Source: Antedon mediterranea
Lineage: Eukaryota > Echinodermata > Crinoidea > Comatulida > Antedonidae
Direction of reading: 5' to 3'
DNA length: 64,000 nucleotides
Assembly (NCBI RefSeq): GCF_964355755.1
Contig: NC_092672.1
Location: 2,046,001-2,110,000 of the forward strand
Below are positions 39,101-47,990 of the stretch, one piece after another (position 1 is the first letter of the stretch; every line of letters begins with the position of its first letter). A program made the position numbers and the translations under genes. The notes under the pieces are model-generated. The model did no database searches. It saw only the letters and a program-made list of their open reading frames with translations, and had not been told where the DNA came from.

Positions 39101-40400
39101 AAACTAATTATTTATTTATAAAATAATTTTATTGATTTTTAAGTACTGTAGACCTACTGCTATTGAAACACCGCGTATAATATATGTATAATGTATGTAT
39201 CAATAATTATTAGTTCTTGCCATCATTAGATAATATTTCATTTTACCCATTATTATGGCTAAAAACTTGTTTTTAAATAAAAAATAAACATATCATTAAT
39301 TTGTAAAAGACAAAATATTCTTTTAATTTTTCGAAGAGTTTTAATTTTATTTCTTAGGGCAACATTCTTCATTTAATTTCATTTAGTAATTAAATTGAAT
39401 TTTTTTTTATCTTTTGTGGTTTTTTAATTAAATTGAAATTTAAACAAAATAAATTGTTTCGGCATGCATGTAGACGTTACTGTCAATTACTGGAACATTT
39501 GATTATTTAGAATTAAATGATTTCGAACATGTTTCTAATGGTAGCTAGTGGCAGGAAACTCTTTGTACATCTAAGGATATATTAATTCGGTTATAATATT
39601 ATCACAATTTCCTATCTCTGTTTGAGTAATTCGTTCGTTCGTTTTCAGTGCTCATTTTGTATAACAGACAAAGGGACGTTTTTGGCGGAAGAAGAATGTT
39701 TAATTGTTGTTGTTGTTGTTGAATATGCCATTTTAATGTCACACAATAGATATAATTTGACTAAAAATTGGATCGAAAAAATATATATATACTGTAAATG
39801 TAATTTAAAGAAAAACATATTAAAATGTATTGATTTTTGGTTGAATTTAACTGTTTTTTGGGTTTTGCTGTTTTTTTTCCATACAAGTGTTTAACTTTAT
39901 TAAAACTTAAAAACTGCCTATTCAAAGTCTGGAAGAAGAAGATTCTTTGTTTTATATTTTTGAGGTAACCATAAAACATTTGTTACTACTATTATTGAGA
40001 TAATAAATACAAATTATATTTTAATTTGTCGCACGCATATTACACTCGAGGTAACAGCCGCATTCTGGGTCTAAACATTAGCTGGTCCTCGCGTGCCGCA
40101 CACATAATTACACTCAAGTCCTCGCGTGTCGCACGCATATTACACTATGATGTAACAGCCGCATTCTGGGTCTAAACATTAGCTTCTCGCGTGTCGCACG
40201 CATATAACATTCGAGGTAATATCAATGAGTTTTATACTGTAGGAGGCCTAAATAAAATAATTTGTAACTAATTCAATATTTTTTATTGCAGATGGTCTGA
40301 AAGTCAAGCAGTAGATGAATTTCTAAAAGATATGCCTGATCAAGTATTACAGACTATTCCATGGGCAAAGTCTCCAACCGCTTACTTGATTAAGAAATAA
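27178..40400 (+). CDS. TylF/MycF-type (macrocin O-methyltransferase family) protein
   Basis: Five exons: 27178-27316, 31554-31645, 35110-35304, 35923-36068, 40292-40400; 681 bp, 226 aa, in frame with GT/AG introns. The N-terminal segment (TMWDSYNFLMKCPDVDRLRK) leads into a SAM-binding loop GDIVECGVFKGTG at residues 47-59, then VIGFDLF at about 78. The metal-binding region is MDLDVGPPT at 157-165 and GGIVVFDEY at 179-187. Bacterial members of this Mg2+-dependent family methylate a sugar hydroxyl in macrolide biosynthesis; the usual DD pair is DE here. The substrate in this organism is unknown. At 226 aa it is slightly shorter than the bacterial enzymes (about 250), ending TAYLIKK. No signal peptide, so probably cytosolic. 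Introns of 4.2, 3.5, 0.6 and 4.2 kb contain LINE fragments. It converges with KLHL17. The family call is strong; orthology and function are not. Confidence 0.88.
27657..28715 (+). mobile_element. 5'-truncated LINE (reverse transcriptase C-terminus) in intron 1
   Basis: An open frame to 28270 encodes the C-terminal part of a CR1/L2-like ORF2: ITARQRFLYRQASFL, ALIQCNFDYAYSSWY, KLQVMQNNMVRY, NDWNKLPNDIK are typical of the region after the RT catalytic core. The frame is intact, which suggests a young copy. The 3' UTR runs to an AATGAATGAATGAATAG tail at about 28700. It is in sense orientation in the methyltransferase gene. Confidence 0.85.
28774..28875. repeat. Two neighbouring micro-hairpins
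   Basis: CATGGAG...CTCCATG at 28774-28809 and GGAAGGAAGTTG...CAACTCCCTTC at 28841-28871, about 30 bp apart. A third (CAGGGAGTTGG...CGACTCCCTGG) is at 29653-29685. Confidence 0.5.
29265..29567 (-). mobile_element. tRNA-derived SINE, minus strand
   Basis: On the minus strand: A-box-like GCTGTGGCTTGCTGTAATG near 29562, B-box GGGTTCAATCC near 29515, then a body with ACTCACGACTCTGTTGAAC and TCCTGTAATTGGCGAGTCAC, and an end with ATAAATCCAAAGGCAAATTA. The last motif recurs at 57225-57330, and TCCTGTAATTGGCGAG recurs at about 42620 in the other orientation. Confidence 0.6.
32003..32133. repeat. Tandem pair of a 64-bp unit
   Basis: CACAAATCCTAATTCCACTT followed by GACAATCAGTCGACGGTTCG and GTGGTTGGTTGCGGTTGAGT occurs twice with almost no change. 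Lies in intron 2 of the methyltransferase gene. Confidence 0.85.
32620..34200 (+). mobile_element. LINE deletion derivative with an APE endonuclease
   Basis: An open frame (about 32733-33740) encodes an APE-type endonuclease: LHINSRSLLHNIDSFK, AVSETWLKDDNP, GVIYRAPSLD, LLGDFNIDLL, RPTRITRTSATLIDNIL, DISDHLPIF, with all catalytic signatures visible. The frame resumes at 33899 (IALLSFETEFKRLYDKHFP, KIKTWMTDELL), the linker that normally precedes reverse transcriptase. It then stops at about 34110 and runs straight into a 3' UTR and a TTGATTGATTGATTGATTGA tail ending near 34203. The whole reverse transcriptase is missing, and a 156-bp insertion splits the frame at 33737. Confidence 0.85.
33737..33892 (-). 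mobile_element. Short insertion inside the LINE
   Basis: Begins with a TTTATTTATTTATT run and continues ACGGTATATATAAAATTACA. Removing it reconnects the endonuclease and linker parts of the LINE protein. Read on the minus strand it ends in an AAATAAATAAA tail, so it is probably another 3' retroelement end. Confidence 0.5.
34528..34862. mobile_element. MITE family A copy with a 22-bp array
   Basis: GACAGTTTGAATAATCAATC at the left and TATCGGGAACCAAGC at the right are family A. In between, about 13 units of CTTGCGTTGCGTCTACGACTG (34555-34840) have expanded from the sub-terminal motif of the element. The CVASTTALRCVYD-type frames are artefacts of this array. Confidence 0.85.
34871..35060. mobile_element. 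MITE family B copy
   Basis: Nine bases after the family A element; same motif order as 1332-1537 (CTCATCGGGAGAA, GGCGCTATCTCA, CTCGTCGGGATTCAAC, CGTCGGGCCTCGTCGTACGA). It ends about 50 bp before exon 3 of the methyltransferase gene. Confidence 0.7.
35337..35458. mobile_element. MITE family D copy
   Basis: GCTCTGTCTACACTATCAAA at the left, TTGATAGTGTAGACAGAGCT at the right; a short version (122 bp) in intron 3 of the methyltransferase gene. Confidence 0.85.
35596..35785. mobile_element. MITE with TTAAGGCCAATTTAC ends
   Basis: Left TTTAAGGCCAATTTACGGTA and right GTAAATTGGCCTTAAA are inverted, and ACGGTAA motifs follow inside each end. The interior carries CCCACGTATAACCTGTATCT, shared with the tandem pair at 26829-26935. 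If TTAA or TA is the target, the element itself starts GG and ends CC. Confidence 0.65.
36171..36275. mobile_element. MITE family A, short copy
   Basis: AAGCTTGGTTGCCACTAGGA at the left and TCTCTAGTGGGAACCACG at the right, 105 bp. Flanked by a duplicated TGGGGCGCCGTTTGGGAC (36093 and 36281). Confidence 0.75.
36300..36935 (+). mobile_element. 5'-truncated LINE (L2/CR1-like C-terminus) in intron 4
   Basis: Open frame to 36806: SHKYLGLIIDNKLNWESNT, RMYFIYKMKRFNV, FYSSVVQSIISYCIIVWF, NKASRVIGVEVKSLDEMF, DPSHPLHSDI. These are conserved C-terminal motifs of L2/CR1-type ORF2, downstream of the catalytic core. The 3' end is a CTTGTATCTTGTATCTTG tail at about 36930. Confidence 0.85.
37066..38345 (-). 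mobile_element. LINE ORF2 C-terminus with zinc-knuckle-like motif
   Basis: On the minus strand a frame from about 38340 to 37544 encodes INLEAHRWPKLLLHALF, KRSLSLYVKF-like and CMLCKDEPEDLYHFMLNC (a CxxC...HxxxxC RT zinc-binding signature), then AHDILDKFCKSYLKKAW. The non-coding 3' part ends in an AATTATTATTATTATA tail at about 37066. 5'-truncated; opposite to the host gene. Confidence 0.8.
38620..38810 (+). mobile_element. LINE 3' end with (TTGAAC)n tail
   Basis: AAAGCCCCTTGGGGTTTAAA hairpin-like motif, GCATTATGTGAATAAA, then five TTGAAC units. No coding sequence remains. Confidence 0.6.
39694..39985. mobile_element. MITE family E-like copy, ends degraded
   Basis: Shares AATATGCCATTTTAATGTCA, TTGACTAAAAATTGGATCG, AATGTAATTTAAAG and TAACTTTATTAAAAC in order with copies at 41505, 47080 and 53010. 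Lies in intron 4 of the methyltransferase gene, 300 bp before its last exon. Confidence 0.6.
40027..40218. repeat. Direct repeat of about 116 bp
   Basis: GTCGCACGCATATTACACT, then GTAACAGCCGCATTCTGGGT, CTAAACATTAGCT occurs twice; GTCGCACGCATAT is present a third time at the right edge. Tandem duplication just upstream of the last methyltransferase exon. Confidence 0.8.
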
Positions 40401-40436
40401 ACAAATATACATCGAAAGTCAAAGCAAATTGTTAAA

Positions 40437-40770
40437 TTTTTAACTTTTTAACTAATTGTATTACTTTTAAATATGAGCAAATAACGTGTTTGTATAAATA
40501 AACATGAACTTAACCCCCGAAATCGCGACCCCTTTCATTTAAACAAGGTTGGTAAACAGAGAGGCTGAAATTTGGAACGTTGGGGAATGGGATTCGTTCT
40601 TTCCCCTCCGCATCGCAAGGAAATACACAATTTAACGTAAGCCAAGGATCATACTAGCTGTAAGGTCAAATCACGGACCTATAAATGTATAGGTCCATGG
40701 TCAAATCAAGCTTGGTTCTTACATGGACGTAACGCAAGTGATTTGACCAATCATAAGCGATGGATAATCC
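40437..40770. repeat. Block X: methyltransferase 3' flank, duplicated at 48854-49200
   Basis: Starts 37 bp after the stop codon with TTTTTAACTTTTTAACTAAT. It is almost identical to 48854-49200 over about 340 bp, including AAATCGCGACCCCTTTCATT and TAAATGTATAGGTCCATGGT. The copy has GTAGGCCTATAAATAAAC where this one has GTATAAATAAAC. Confidence 0.85.
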
Positions 40771-40828
40771 AAACTGCTTGCGATTGGCCAACTTGCGTTG
40801 GGTCTCTAGTGGGAACCACGCTAGCTTT
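40707..40828. mobile_element. MITE family A copy
   Basis: CAAGCTTGGTTCTTACATGG at the left, TCTCTAGTGGGAACCACGCT at the right, central AATCATAAGCGATGGATAAT. Its left half was carried along in the block X duplication (49138-49200). Confidence 0.75.
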
Positions 40829-41013
40829 ATACCTGTGTTGCGCGTACGACGTCCTTGCGTCGTGTCATACTCCACACAACGAGTGTGAGAACATTGGTAT
40901 TGTATTATTTTATTTTTTATTTTATTCAGTCAAAACCAACAGCGATAAATACCGCCACTAACAGGTTTGAAACATAAAACAATACATCAAAAACGGTTAA
41001 CAATAAAATACAG

Positions 41014-41055
<42 letters not shown>

Positions 41056-41295
41056 CATAGATCGGCATGCCATAAACCATTTCAATTTAAAATTTATATT
41101 AGTGCAACAATGTACTATTCACACACAAGCATTCTGTGTTTGTAGAATAAACGATACCTGAGCAATAATTAGATTGGTGGTGGGAAGGTGGTTGTATAAA
41201 TGTGAGAAAATCAATACCGATTAAAATATTTATAATTATTTTGAAATTAATATTCGTATGCAAATCAGTGGTGTAGATGGGTTGATGTCCGTTAA

Positions 41296-41487
41296 AGATA
41301 TATCAGACCATGATATGATATATAAAGACCATGATATGATATATAAAGACCATGATATGATATATAAAGACCATGATATGATATATAAAGACCATGATAT
41401 GATATATAAAGACCATGATATGATATATAAAGACCATGATATGATATATAAAGACCATGGAGGTATAGTATATAATACCTCTATGAC
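41296..41487. repeat. 21-bp array running into a micro-hairpin
   Basis: Seven to eight units of CATGATATGATATATAAAGAC at 41308-41455; being a multiple of three it gives an open DHDMIYK frame that is not a gene. The last unit continues into CATGGAGGTAT...ATACCTCTATG (41456-41487), a hairpin of the GGAG/CTCC set, and the array starts in a CATGATATGATATA motif resembling one arm. Confidence 0.85.
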
Positions 41488-41504
41488 AAAGACCATGAGC
41501 AAAA

Positions 41505-41813
41505 TTGGTTTAATTTTGTTGTTGAAAATGTTATTTATGGTCACACGACAATAGATTCACTTTGACTAAAAATTGGATGGAAACGACAAATATTTACGTG
41601 TAAAAAACTGTACTTTAACGCTTAGTAAAATGTATTGATTTTGGGATGAGTTTAACTGTTTATTTTGTCTGTTTATATCTGAAAACATAATTTGTTTTTT
41701 TATGTGTTACGTTACGTTAACGTTATTAAAACTACAAGAAAGACCAATATAAAGTGTGAGTTTGCTTAATGTTCATGGTATTCGGGAGACAATACACATC
41801 TTTATTTAATCAT
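41505..41813. mobile_element. MITE family E copy
   Basis: TTTATGGTCACACGACAATA, ACTTTGACTAAAAATTGGAT and the right end GGGAGACAATACACATCTTT identify the family; the left end is not clear. Confidence 0.6.
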
Positions 41814-42954
41814 ATAACAAAATACATTGCAGCATAACACGCTCTGAATTGTAGTATTGTACTATTATAGACAAATTACACAAACTAGATGGCACGCTCG
41901 CTTTTTTGGGACACTAAACAAAAACGGAAGTGTCCCCCTAATTGGGGTATTCAGAAATAGAGACAACAAAACCAATACTGGATTCCATAAAGGACAATTA
42001 ATTTATGTGGATTAAAGAAATTAGGGAGAAATGGAAATGTATGTACGGGAATTGGGCGACACGTGGTGGTGGTGATGGAACCGCAGTAATAAAGTTGATT
42101 GTATTTATATATTATAAGAACCAAACTAAATAAATAGACCTAGACATTCTGCGAAATGAAAATCGGAAATGCAAGCTCCTATAAAGTGTAAAATTAAACT
42201 GTAGTCTACCTAAATATTTAGGGCAAATCATCGGTTGTGGTGTTGAAATTCCTGTAAACATTAATTGTGTGAACCAAACTGGGTCGAATTTCTGTCATGA
42301 GTACTGATTTGTTGGCCTGTGATTTATGACGCCTAAGGGATCTATCTAGACTTATTTTTTAGAATAATGTACGTACCTGTCAGATACAATTGTCTTGTGT
42401 CGTATAATAAATAAGTACTGTAATAGTTACTGAAGTTACTATTACAATCTCGTCAATGAAAACACGAAAATGTATATGCACTTACTTATGAAAACGTATA
42501 CAGTATTATACTCAGTTATTGAAACAGTAGGTTTAAAAAAGTTTCGTTTGTCTGTAAAATGATGTAATCAAGCTGTTTACATGAGTCTTAATTTATAAGC
42601 ACATCAATAATAAAATAGTTTATCTATCCTGTAATTGGCGAGATTATGGTCGCTGTTGAATGAAATAAAGCCAATCGGTATCATATTTGTACAGAAACGT
42701 TTTCGCGGCCGAAGGGTGTAACCTAAATTCGTTGTATTATCGTCAAGAACTAACTGTAACTAAACTTACATAGAAAGTAGGGTATCATAAATTTGGCCTT
42801 AGCACTCGGGGGAGTGGCTAAGATGAAGTCCGTGGGACTACTAAATATAAATTGTAATGAACCTCGAGGGACATAAATAGGAATATTTCATGTTTCATTA
42901 TCAATGTATAATAAATGGAAACTGTTTACCGATTCAAATAATAGAAATTGGTTT

Positions 42955-43330
42955 TTAACATTTTCCGAACCTATTGCAAGTTTATTCTCAAAGGGCCCAT
43001 ATATTTACCTACCGTATGTGTTAAACCAAGGGCTCATAAATTTACCTACAGTACTTGTGTTAAACCAAACTCTGGCAGACTGAGAGATTGGGATGTTCCA
43101 TTCATCGCAAATCAATACATTTGTATAATCGTATATTAAATCTATCAAAATAGTATTTTTTAAAGAAAATCGGCCTGTCTTCAACATTATGATGGTGTAC
43201 TCTAGCAATCTATCAAAATAGTATTTTTTAAAGAAAATCGGCCTGTCTTCAACATTATGATGGTGTACTCTAGCTGTTCAACCGGTTTTCAGCTATTAAA
43301 AACAATTATCGTAGGAGGAGATAGGAAAAT
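42955..43330. repeat. Block C copy 1, duplicated at 43804-44108
   Basis: CTATTGCAAGTTTATTCTCA to AAATGCGAAGCCTCCTCGC, nearly identical to the second copy. This copy also has an internal tandem duplication of about 68 bp (ATCTATCAAAATAGTATTTT twice, 43139 and 43207). Confidence 0.9.
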
Positions 43331-43803
43331 GCGAAGCCTCCTCGCTATGTAACATTAGGGTTGAGGGATGGGAAAGCGGATAGGTACAAAGAGGAACAAT
43401 TTTTAAATATATTCTTTATCCACTGAGTAACGAAATATTTTGTTCATGTTTTATAGGCCTATAAATAATATACCTCTAAATACAGTAGGCCTAAAACATT
43501 TGCGATTTAATACTTTGTTAAAACTGTCACTGTCATAATCGATTGAAATATTAAAGTACATGTATCGATACACCACTATGACGTTTATATTTTTGGTAAT
43601 TATTAATTAATACAAACGTTGAGAAGGAACTGTCAGTATAAAGTTTATTTGTATATCTAACAGTAGAGCCTATCCACAGTCTCAGTAATAACGTTTATTT
43701 GTATATATTTTTATATTACATCTAACAGTACGAACATTCACAGTAAGAAATGTTCGATTCAAATGAAAAATAGTTAATAGGTATTTACAGTATTGTCAAA
43801 GTA

Positions 43804-44108
43804 TTGCAAGTTTATTCTCAAAGGGCCCATATATTTACCTACCGTATGTGTTCAAGGGCTCATAAATTTACCTACAGTACTTGTGTTAAACCAAACTCTG
43901 GCAGACTGAGAGATTGGGATGTTCCATTCATCGCAAATCAATACATTTGTATAATCGTATATTAAATCTATCAAAATAGTATTTTTTAAAGAAAATCGGC
44001 CTGTCTTCAACATTATGATGGTGTACTCTAGCTGTTCAACCGGTTTTCAGCTATTAAAAACAATTATCGTAGGAGGAGATAGAAAAATGCGAAGCCTCCT
44101 CGCATTTT
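43804..44108. repeat. Block C copy 2
   Basis: Lacks the 68-bp internal duplication and a TTAAACCAAG-type word near its start; otherwise very close to 42955-43330, so the copying is recent. Confidence 0.9.
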
Positions 44109-44379
44109 TTTGGCGGGTATTTTTCAAGATGGACATCCATTAGACAGTGTATACCACGATCGGAAAACACCCCTATTTGGGGCAAATCGTTTAACCTAAA
44201 TTCGTTTTAATCGTCAATAACTAATTATTTAACTCAATTTAATTAGCAAACAGGGTTACATCAGGCGGTTAAAATCAGTACCGAAAGTACGAACCAACTT
44301 TACATACCATCGAGTGAAAATTCTAGAAGTAAGGCGCGATTTACCGAATTTTGCCCTTACGTAAATTTATATATAGATG

Positions 44380-44545
44380 AAAACAAAAGACAGACACAAT
44401 AAAGAACAATACAAAGAGAGAAATAGCAAACGCTACCATACTATTGTACTATTATAGACAAATTAAACAAATGAAAACAAAAGACAGACACAATAAAAAA
44501 CAATACAAAGAGAGAAATAGCACTGACGCTACCATACAATCATAA
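44380..44545. repeat. Tandem pair of a 90-bp unit
   Basis: GAAAACAAAAGACAGACACA to CGCTACCATAC appears twice. The linker TATTGTACTATTATAGACAA also occurs at about 41853. Confidence 0.85.
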
Positions 44546-44679
44546 GCAGTTTCTTTCTCAAAGATGTAATCATAGTGCGACCAATAACATTTCATATAGG
44601 CTAGGCCTACCAGCAGCATAAATGTGAAATAATTCTAAAATCTAAAAGGATACGGTTGAAATGTTAATAGACTAAGCAT

Positions 44680-45860
44680 GGAGGAAATTTTCTAAGTATT
44701 ATTACCTAATACATAAACGGTTTCTGAATAGAAATGGTATGTTGAATAAAAAATAGAAAAATGTACGTATTGTTTCGTTTTAAATAACATCTTTTCATGC
44801 GTGGCGTCAGACATCACATCTCCTGGGGAGAAAATATACATGGTTTTGTATTATGACAATAGTTAGCCGAATCATGAACTCATGATCAAACTACTATAAA
44901 AGTTTACTTTAGCCAATGTTATTGTAAAATAAACGATTACCAATGCGTTCAGGTAATAAAATCAATACGCACACATCATTATTCACTAAATTTCCCAAGG
45001 CGCTTGTAGAAAAACTAATCTGTAAACGTAAAAACAACAAATCTAGACAAAACCCACCAAACTGCATTCAGTTTACCAGCAATTTAATGTGCATAGACCG
45101 GCTGCTACATAACTCGCAGTTTTTCTCAGTTATGTGAGCATGTAACTAGATAATTAACAAGAAATATTTCTTACAAAAAACGCTGCTCGCTTATTGAAAA
45201 ATATTTTTTATTTCAAATTTGTTTTTGAATGTGTCATTTTATTGTCACATAATAGTTATTTTACCTGAAAAATGTAATTTAAAGCAACAAATACTTAAAT
45301 TGTCTGTCAGAAAATGGTTTTTCGGTTTCTTTTCTCTTTTTATATGTGAATAATATTGTTTTTTGTTACAGAAGTGAATACTCAATTTCTGTCACTTTAG
45401 TTAATTTTATTGCTAAGGTCAAGTCTGGGGGTCACTTCATCACCCTAGATATTTCAAGTGTGAAGTATCCTATTACATACACAAACTTTAATGAACTGTT
45501 TTGATAATAATTCAATGTATATCTGACAGTGAATTACAGTCAAAAGTCAGTATTATAGTCAAATAGGACTCATAAATATCAGAAATGCTTTGGGATTTGT
45601 AATTTTAGCATGACATGTCCTAATAGACGCTTTTCCCAGACGTTTTTTTGGGTCTAGCAGCTGAAATCTATACATTATAGTGGAGTTTCCATTTTCGCAT
45701 AACTGTCGTCCTTAGATACTATAACTGCTGCTTGCTTTAGCTTCTGATTGAATAGTCCTAATGGGAAGTAGCGGGCTAGAGATGTCAAAAAGCATCTAAC
45801 AGCTGATAAGTCTTTATAGTACACAAAATGTTGAAAAGTTGATTTGCTAGCACGAATGTA
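44680..45860. repeat. Block Y, partly duplicated at 49200-49795
   Basis: Shares ATGGTATGTTGAATA, ATTGTTTCGTTTTAAATAA, CATCTTTTCATGCGTGGCG, ACGATTACCAATGCGTTCAG, CAAGGCGCTTGTAGAAAAAC, TTTACCAGCAATTTAAT and GTTGATTTGCTAGCACGAAT in order with 49200-49795. A 600-bp stretch (45150-45780, including MITE E-like sequence) is present only here. Confidence 0.8.
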
Positions 45861-46030
45861 AATTGGTCACTCTTATTCCAAAGACGAGGTTTATGGTTCT
45901 GCTGCTGCAACAGAAAAACAAATTCACCAGGAGCGTGCTGATCCGGGTTCCACAAGAGAACACCAGCTTAAGCCTTCGTGGGCATGTACCACCACATAAG
46001 CAGCAGCTCACCAAGGACATTGGAAGTGAT

Positions 46031-46133
46031 CAGCAGTGGACGAGTTTCTAAAAGATATGCCAGATCAAGTTCACAGACTATTCCACGGACAAATTAAATA
46101 TGAGCAAATAACGTGTTCGTGTAAACGACACGA
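46031..46133 (+). pseudogene. Remnant of the methyltransferase last exon
   Basis: AGTTTCTAAAAGATATGCC then AGATCAAGT and CAGACTATTCCA match the last exon at about 40315-40362 (protein DEFLKDMPDQVLQTIPW), followed directly by AAATATGAGCAAATAACGTG of the 3' flank. The coding end and about 110 bp are deleted, and the frame closes early. It is non-functional. Confidence 0.75.
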
Positions 46134-46510
46134 ATTTCGAACCACAGTCCCATGAGAAACTTCTTGTTACTTTATCTTGAGATTATTTAGAGGGTTGGGT
46201 TTAGTTAGATTTGGGAAGTAGTTCGACTACTTTTCACAAGATGTTCCCAACTTATGTACGAAAACAAAATCGCGTCCAAAAGATCTACTGTGTAGAGTTT
46301 AGTAAGTGTGGTGGGATCGATTCAGATTTGAAACCATGGTCTACCACTCTACCAGTCCATAATATCTACAAGATTGGTCGGATACGCTACTCAATCTAGA
46401 AACATTAAAGGGCATTTGTTTCAAGTTGTACAGCATTAAAAGAAACAGATACTGAAAACAAATTACTGATAAAAAACATGATTGTATACAATATTGCTCC
46501 TCTATTTATT

Positions 46511-46937
46511 TTCTGCGGAAGCCCTTAGTGCACAATTTCTTAAGAACAGAGCATTATACAGTAAGTATGGTTATGAAGCCATTATATAAATATTGCATTA
46601 AGAAATTACCATTTATTATTTTCTGCGGAAGCCCTTAGGGCACAATTTCTTAAGAACAGAGCATTATACAGTAAGTATGGTTATGAAGCCATTATATAAA
46701 TATTGCATTAAGAAATTACCATTTATTATTTTCTGCGGAAGCCCTTAGGGCACAATTTCTTAAGAACAGAGCATTATACAGTAAGTTTGGTTATGAAGCC
46801 ATTATATAAATATTGCATTATGAAATTAACATTTATTATTTTCTTCGGAAGCCCTTAGAGCACAATTTCTTAAGAACAGAGCATTATACGGTAAGTATGG
46901 TATGAAGTCATTATATACATATTGCATTAAGAAATAT
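46511..46937. repeat. Four 110-bp tandem units
   Basis: Unit starts at 46511, 46621, 46731 and 46841 (TTCTGCGGAAGCCCTTAGGG ...). Blocks at 52462, 52572, 52683 and about 52794 are the equivalent array in the other K copy, so the four-unit state predates the large duplication or both were later equalised. Confidence 0.9.
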
Positions 46938-47439
46938 TAATTTATTGAAAGCAAGCTAAACACAGTTTGACTTTTCGCACCAATTGAAATATTGCAGCTA
47001 AAATGTATTATTAAATTACTTAATTTGGTGCAGTAACATTTAAAGATATATTGTCCCCTTAAAAAAAAAAAATTCAAATTTGTTTTTTTAATATACCATT
47101 TTAATGTCACGTAATAGTTATTCACTTTGACCAAAAACTAGAACGGAAAAAAACAAACAATTATTTATCTGAATAAAATGTAATTTAAAGCAAAAAATAC
47201 TTAAACGTTCTGCCAGACAATGGTTTTGGGTTAAAATTAAATGTTTCTTTTGACTTTTTATAAGTGAAAAAATTATAAAATTTTTTTTACAGAAGTGAAT
47301 AACTTTATTAAAACTGCAAATGGCCTATATAAAGTTTGATTTTATTAATGTTCATTTTTCATGTTCTTAAACTAAAAAAAAAACATGTACTTAACAGAAA
47401 TATCGTTTAACAAAATATTTATTATATAAGGAATTGGAT

Positions 47440-47641
47440 TTAGTCCGTTTTGTTTTCTGTAAGTGGATATATCTGAGTGGCTGTGACTCCAACACTGCTT
47501 CTTCTGGAGCTCATACTGTTTAGAACCTTCCATCGTCTCGTCACTGGATTGTACCGTTCGACACCGTTTAGGCTACTGCTGCCGTTGTTGCCACCAATCA
47601 CGTACAAATGACCTTTTAACGCCACAGTGTCGTGTGTGCTT
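47440..47641 (-). CDS. KLHL17: Duplicate terminal exon of KLHL17 (exon 9')
   Basis: A 202-bp exon with a proper acceptor (TTATTTTAG), the same phase as exon 9, an open frame and a stop. It encodes STHDTVALKGHLYVIGGNNG and onwards to TENKTD, the sixth Kelch blade. It differs from exon 9 at three residues (Ala to Thr, Asp to Asn in GGNDG, Thr to Asn in KVLT). An AATAAA lies about 20 bases past the stop on the minus strand. It could be spliced to exon 8 (at 54748) in place of exon 9, or be a non-expressed copy. Keeping the frame and splice sites favours some use or a young age. Confidence 0.6.
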
Positions 47642-47756
47642 CTAAAATAATATCAACATTTATACATAATAAATAATTACAAAGGATCAACATTATTCCC
47701 ACTCTTTAATAACACTGAACTCATGTAATGTATATCAACTCGATTAAACCTTTTTT

Positions 47757-47990
47757 TTTTCAATTCTAGTTAACATTTATTTCTTTCAAAACAAAACAAC
47801 AATAAAAAAGAACATTTCTTTTCATTTACAAATATTTTATGAAATTATAACAGACTAGAAAAGAAAGAAGTGTCTTTAAAAAAAAATGGTAATATATTTT
47901 TTTGAGTTTTGAAAGTGGCAAGGTCCCAAAAAGTAAAATCAAAAGGAAAAACCAATAGAAACTTGTGTTGGATAAGAAGAGATAATAATA
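47757..47990 (-). mobile_element. LINE 3' tail inside block K'
   Basis: Same family and orientation as 3533-3965 (GAAAGAAATAAATGTTAACT-type end on the minus strand, CAATAGAAACTTGTGTTGG core). It is absent from the proximal K copy, so it inserted after the duplication or was lost there. Confidence 0.5.

Larger units (their letters stand above)
40401..46271. other. Intergenic patchwork of duplicated non-coding blocks
   Basis: No intact gene seen. Contains the methyltransferase 3' flank (copied again at 48854), a MITE A (40707-40828), an AT dinucleotide run (about 41020-41050), a 21-bp array, MITE E copies, a duplicated 300-bp block (42955/43804), a tandem 90-bp pair (44380-44545), a block copied at 49200, a GC-rich 160-bp patch (about 45880-46030) of unknown origin and a methyltransferase exon remnant (46031). 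Confidence 0.6.

Noticed and set aside
41236-41554. ORFs with DHDMIYK or IISWSLY repeats
   Set aside because: 21-bp tandem array, a multiple of three; no flanking gene structure.
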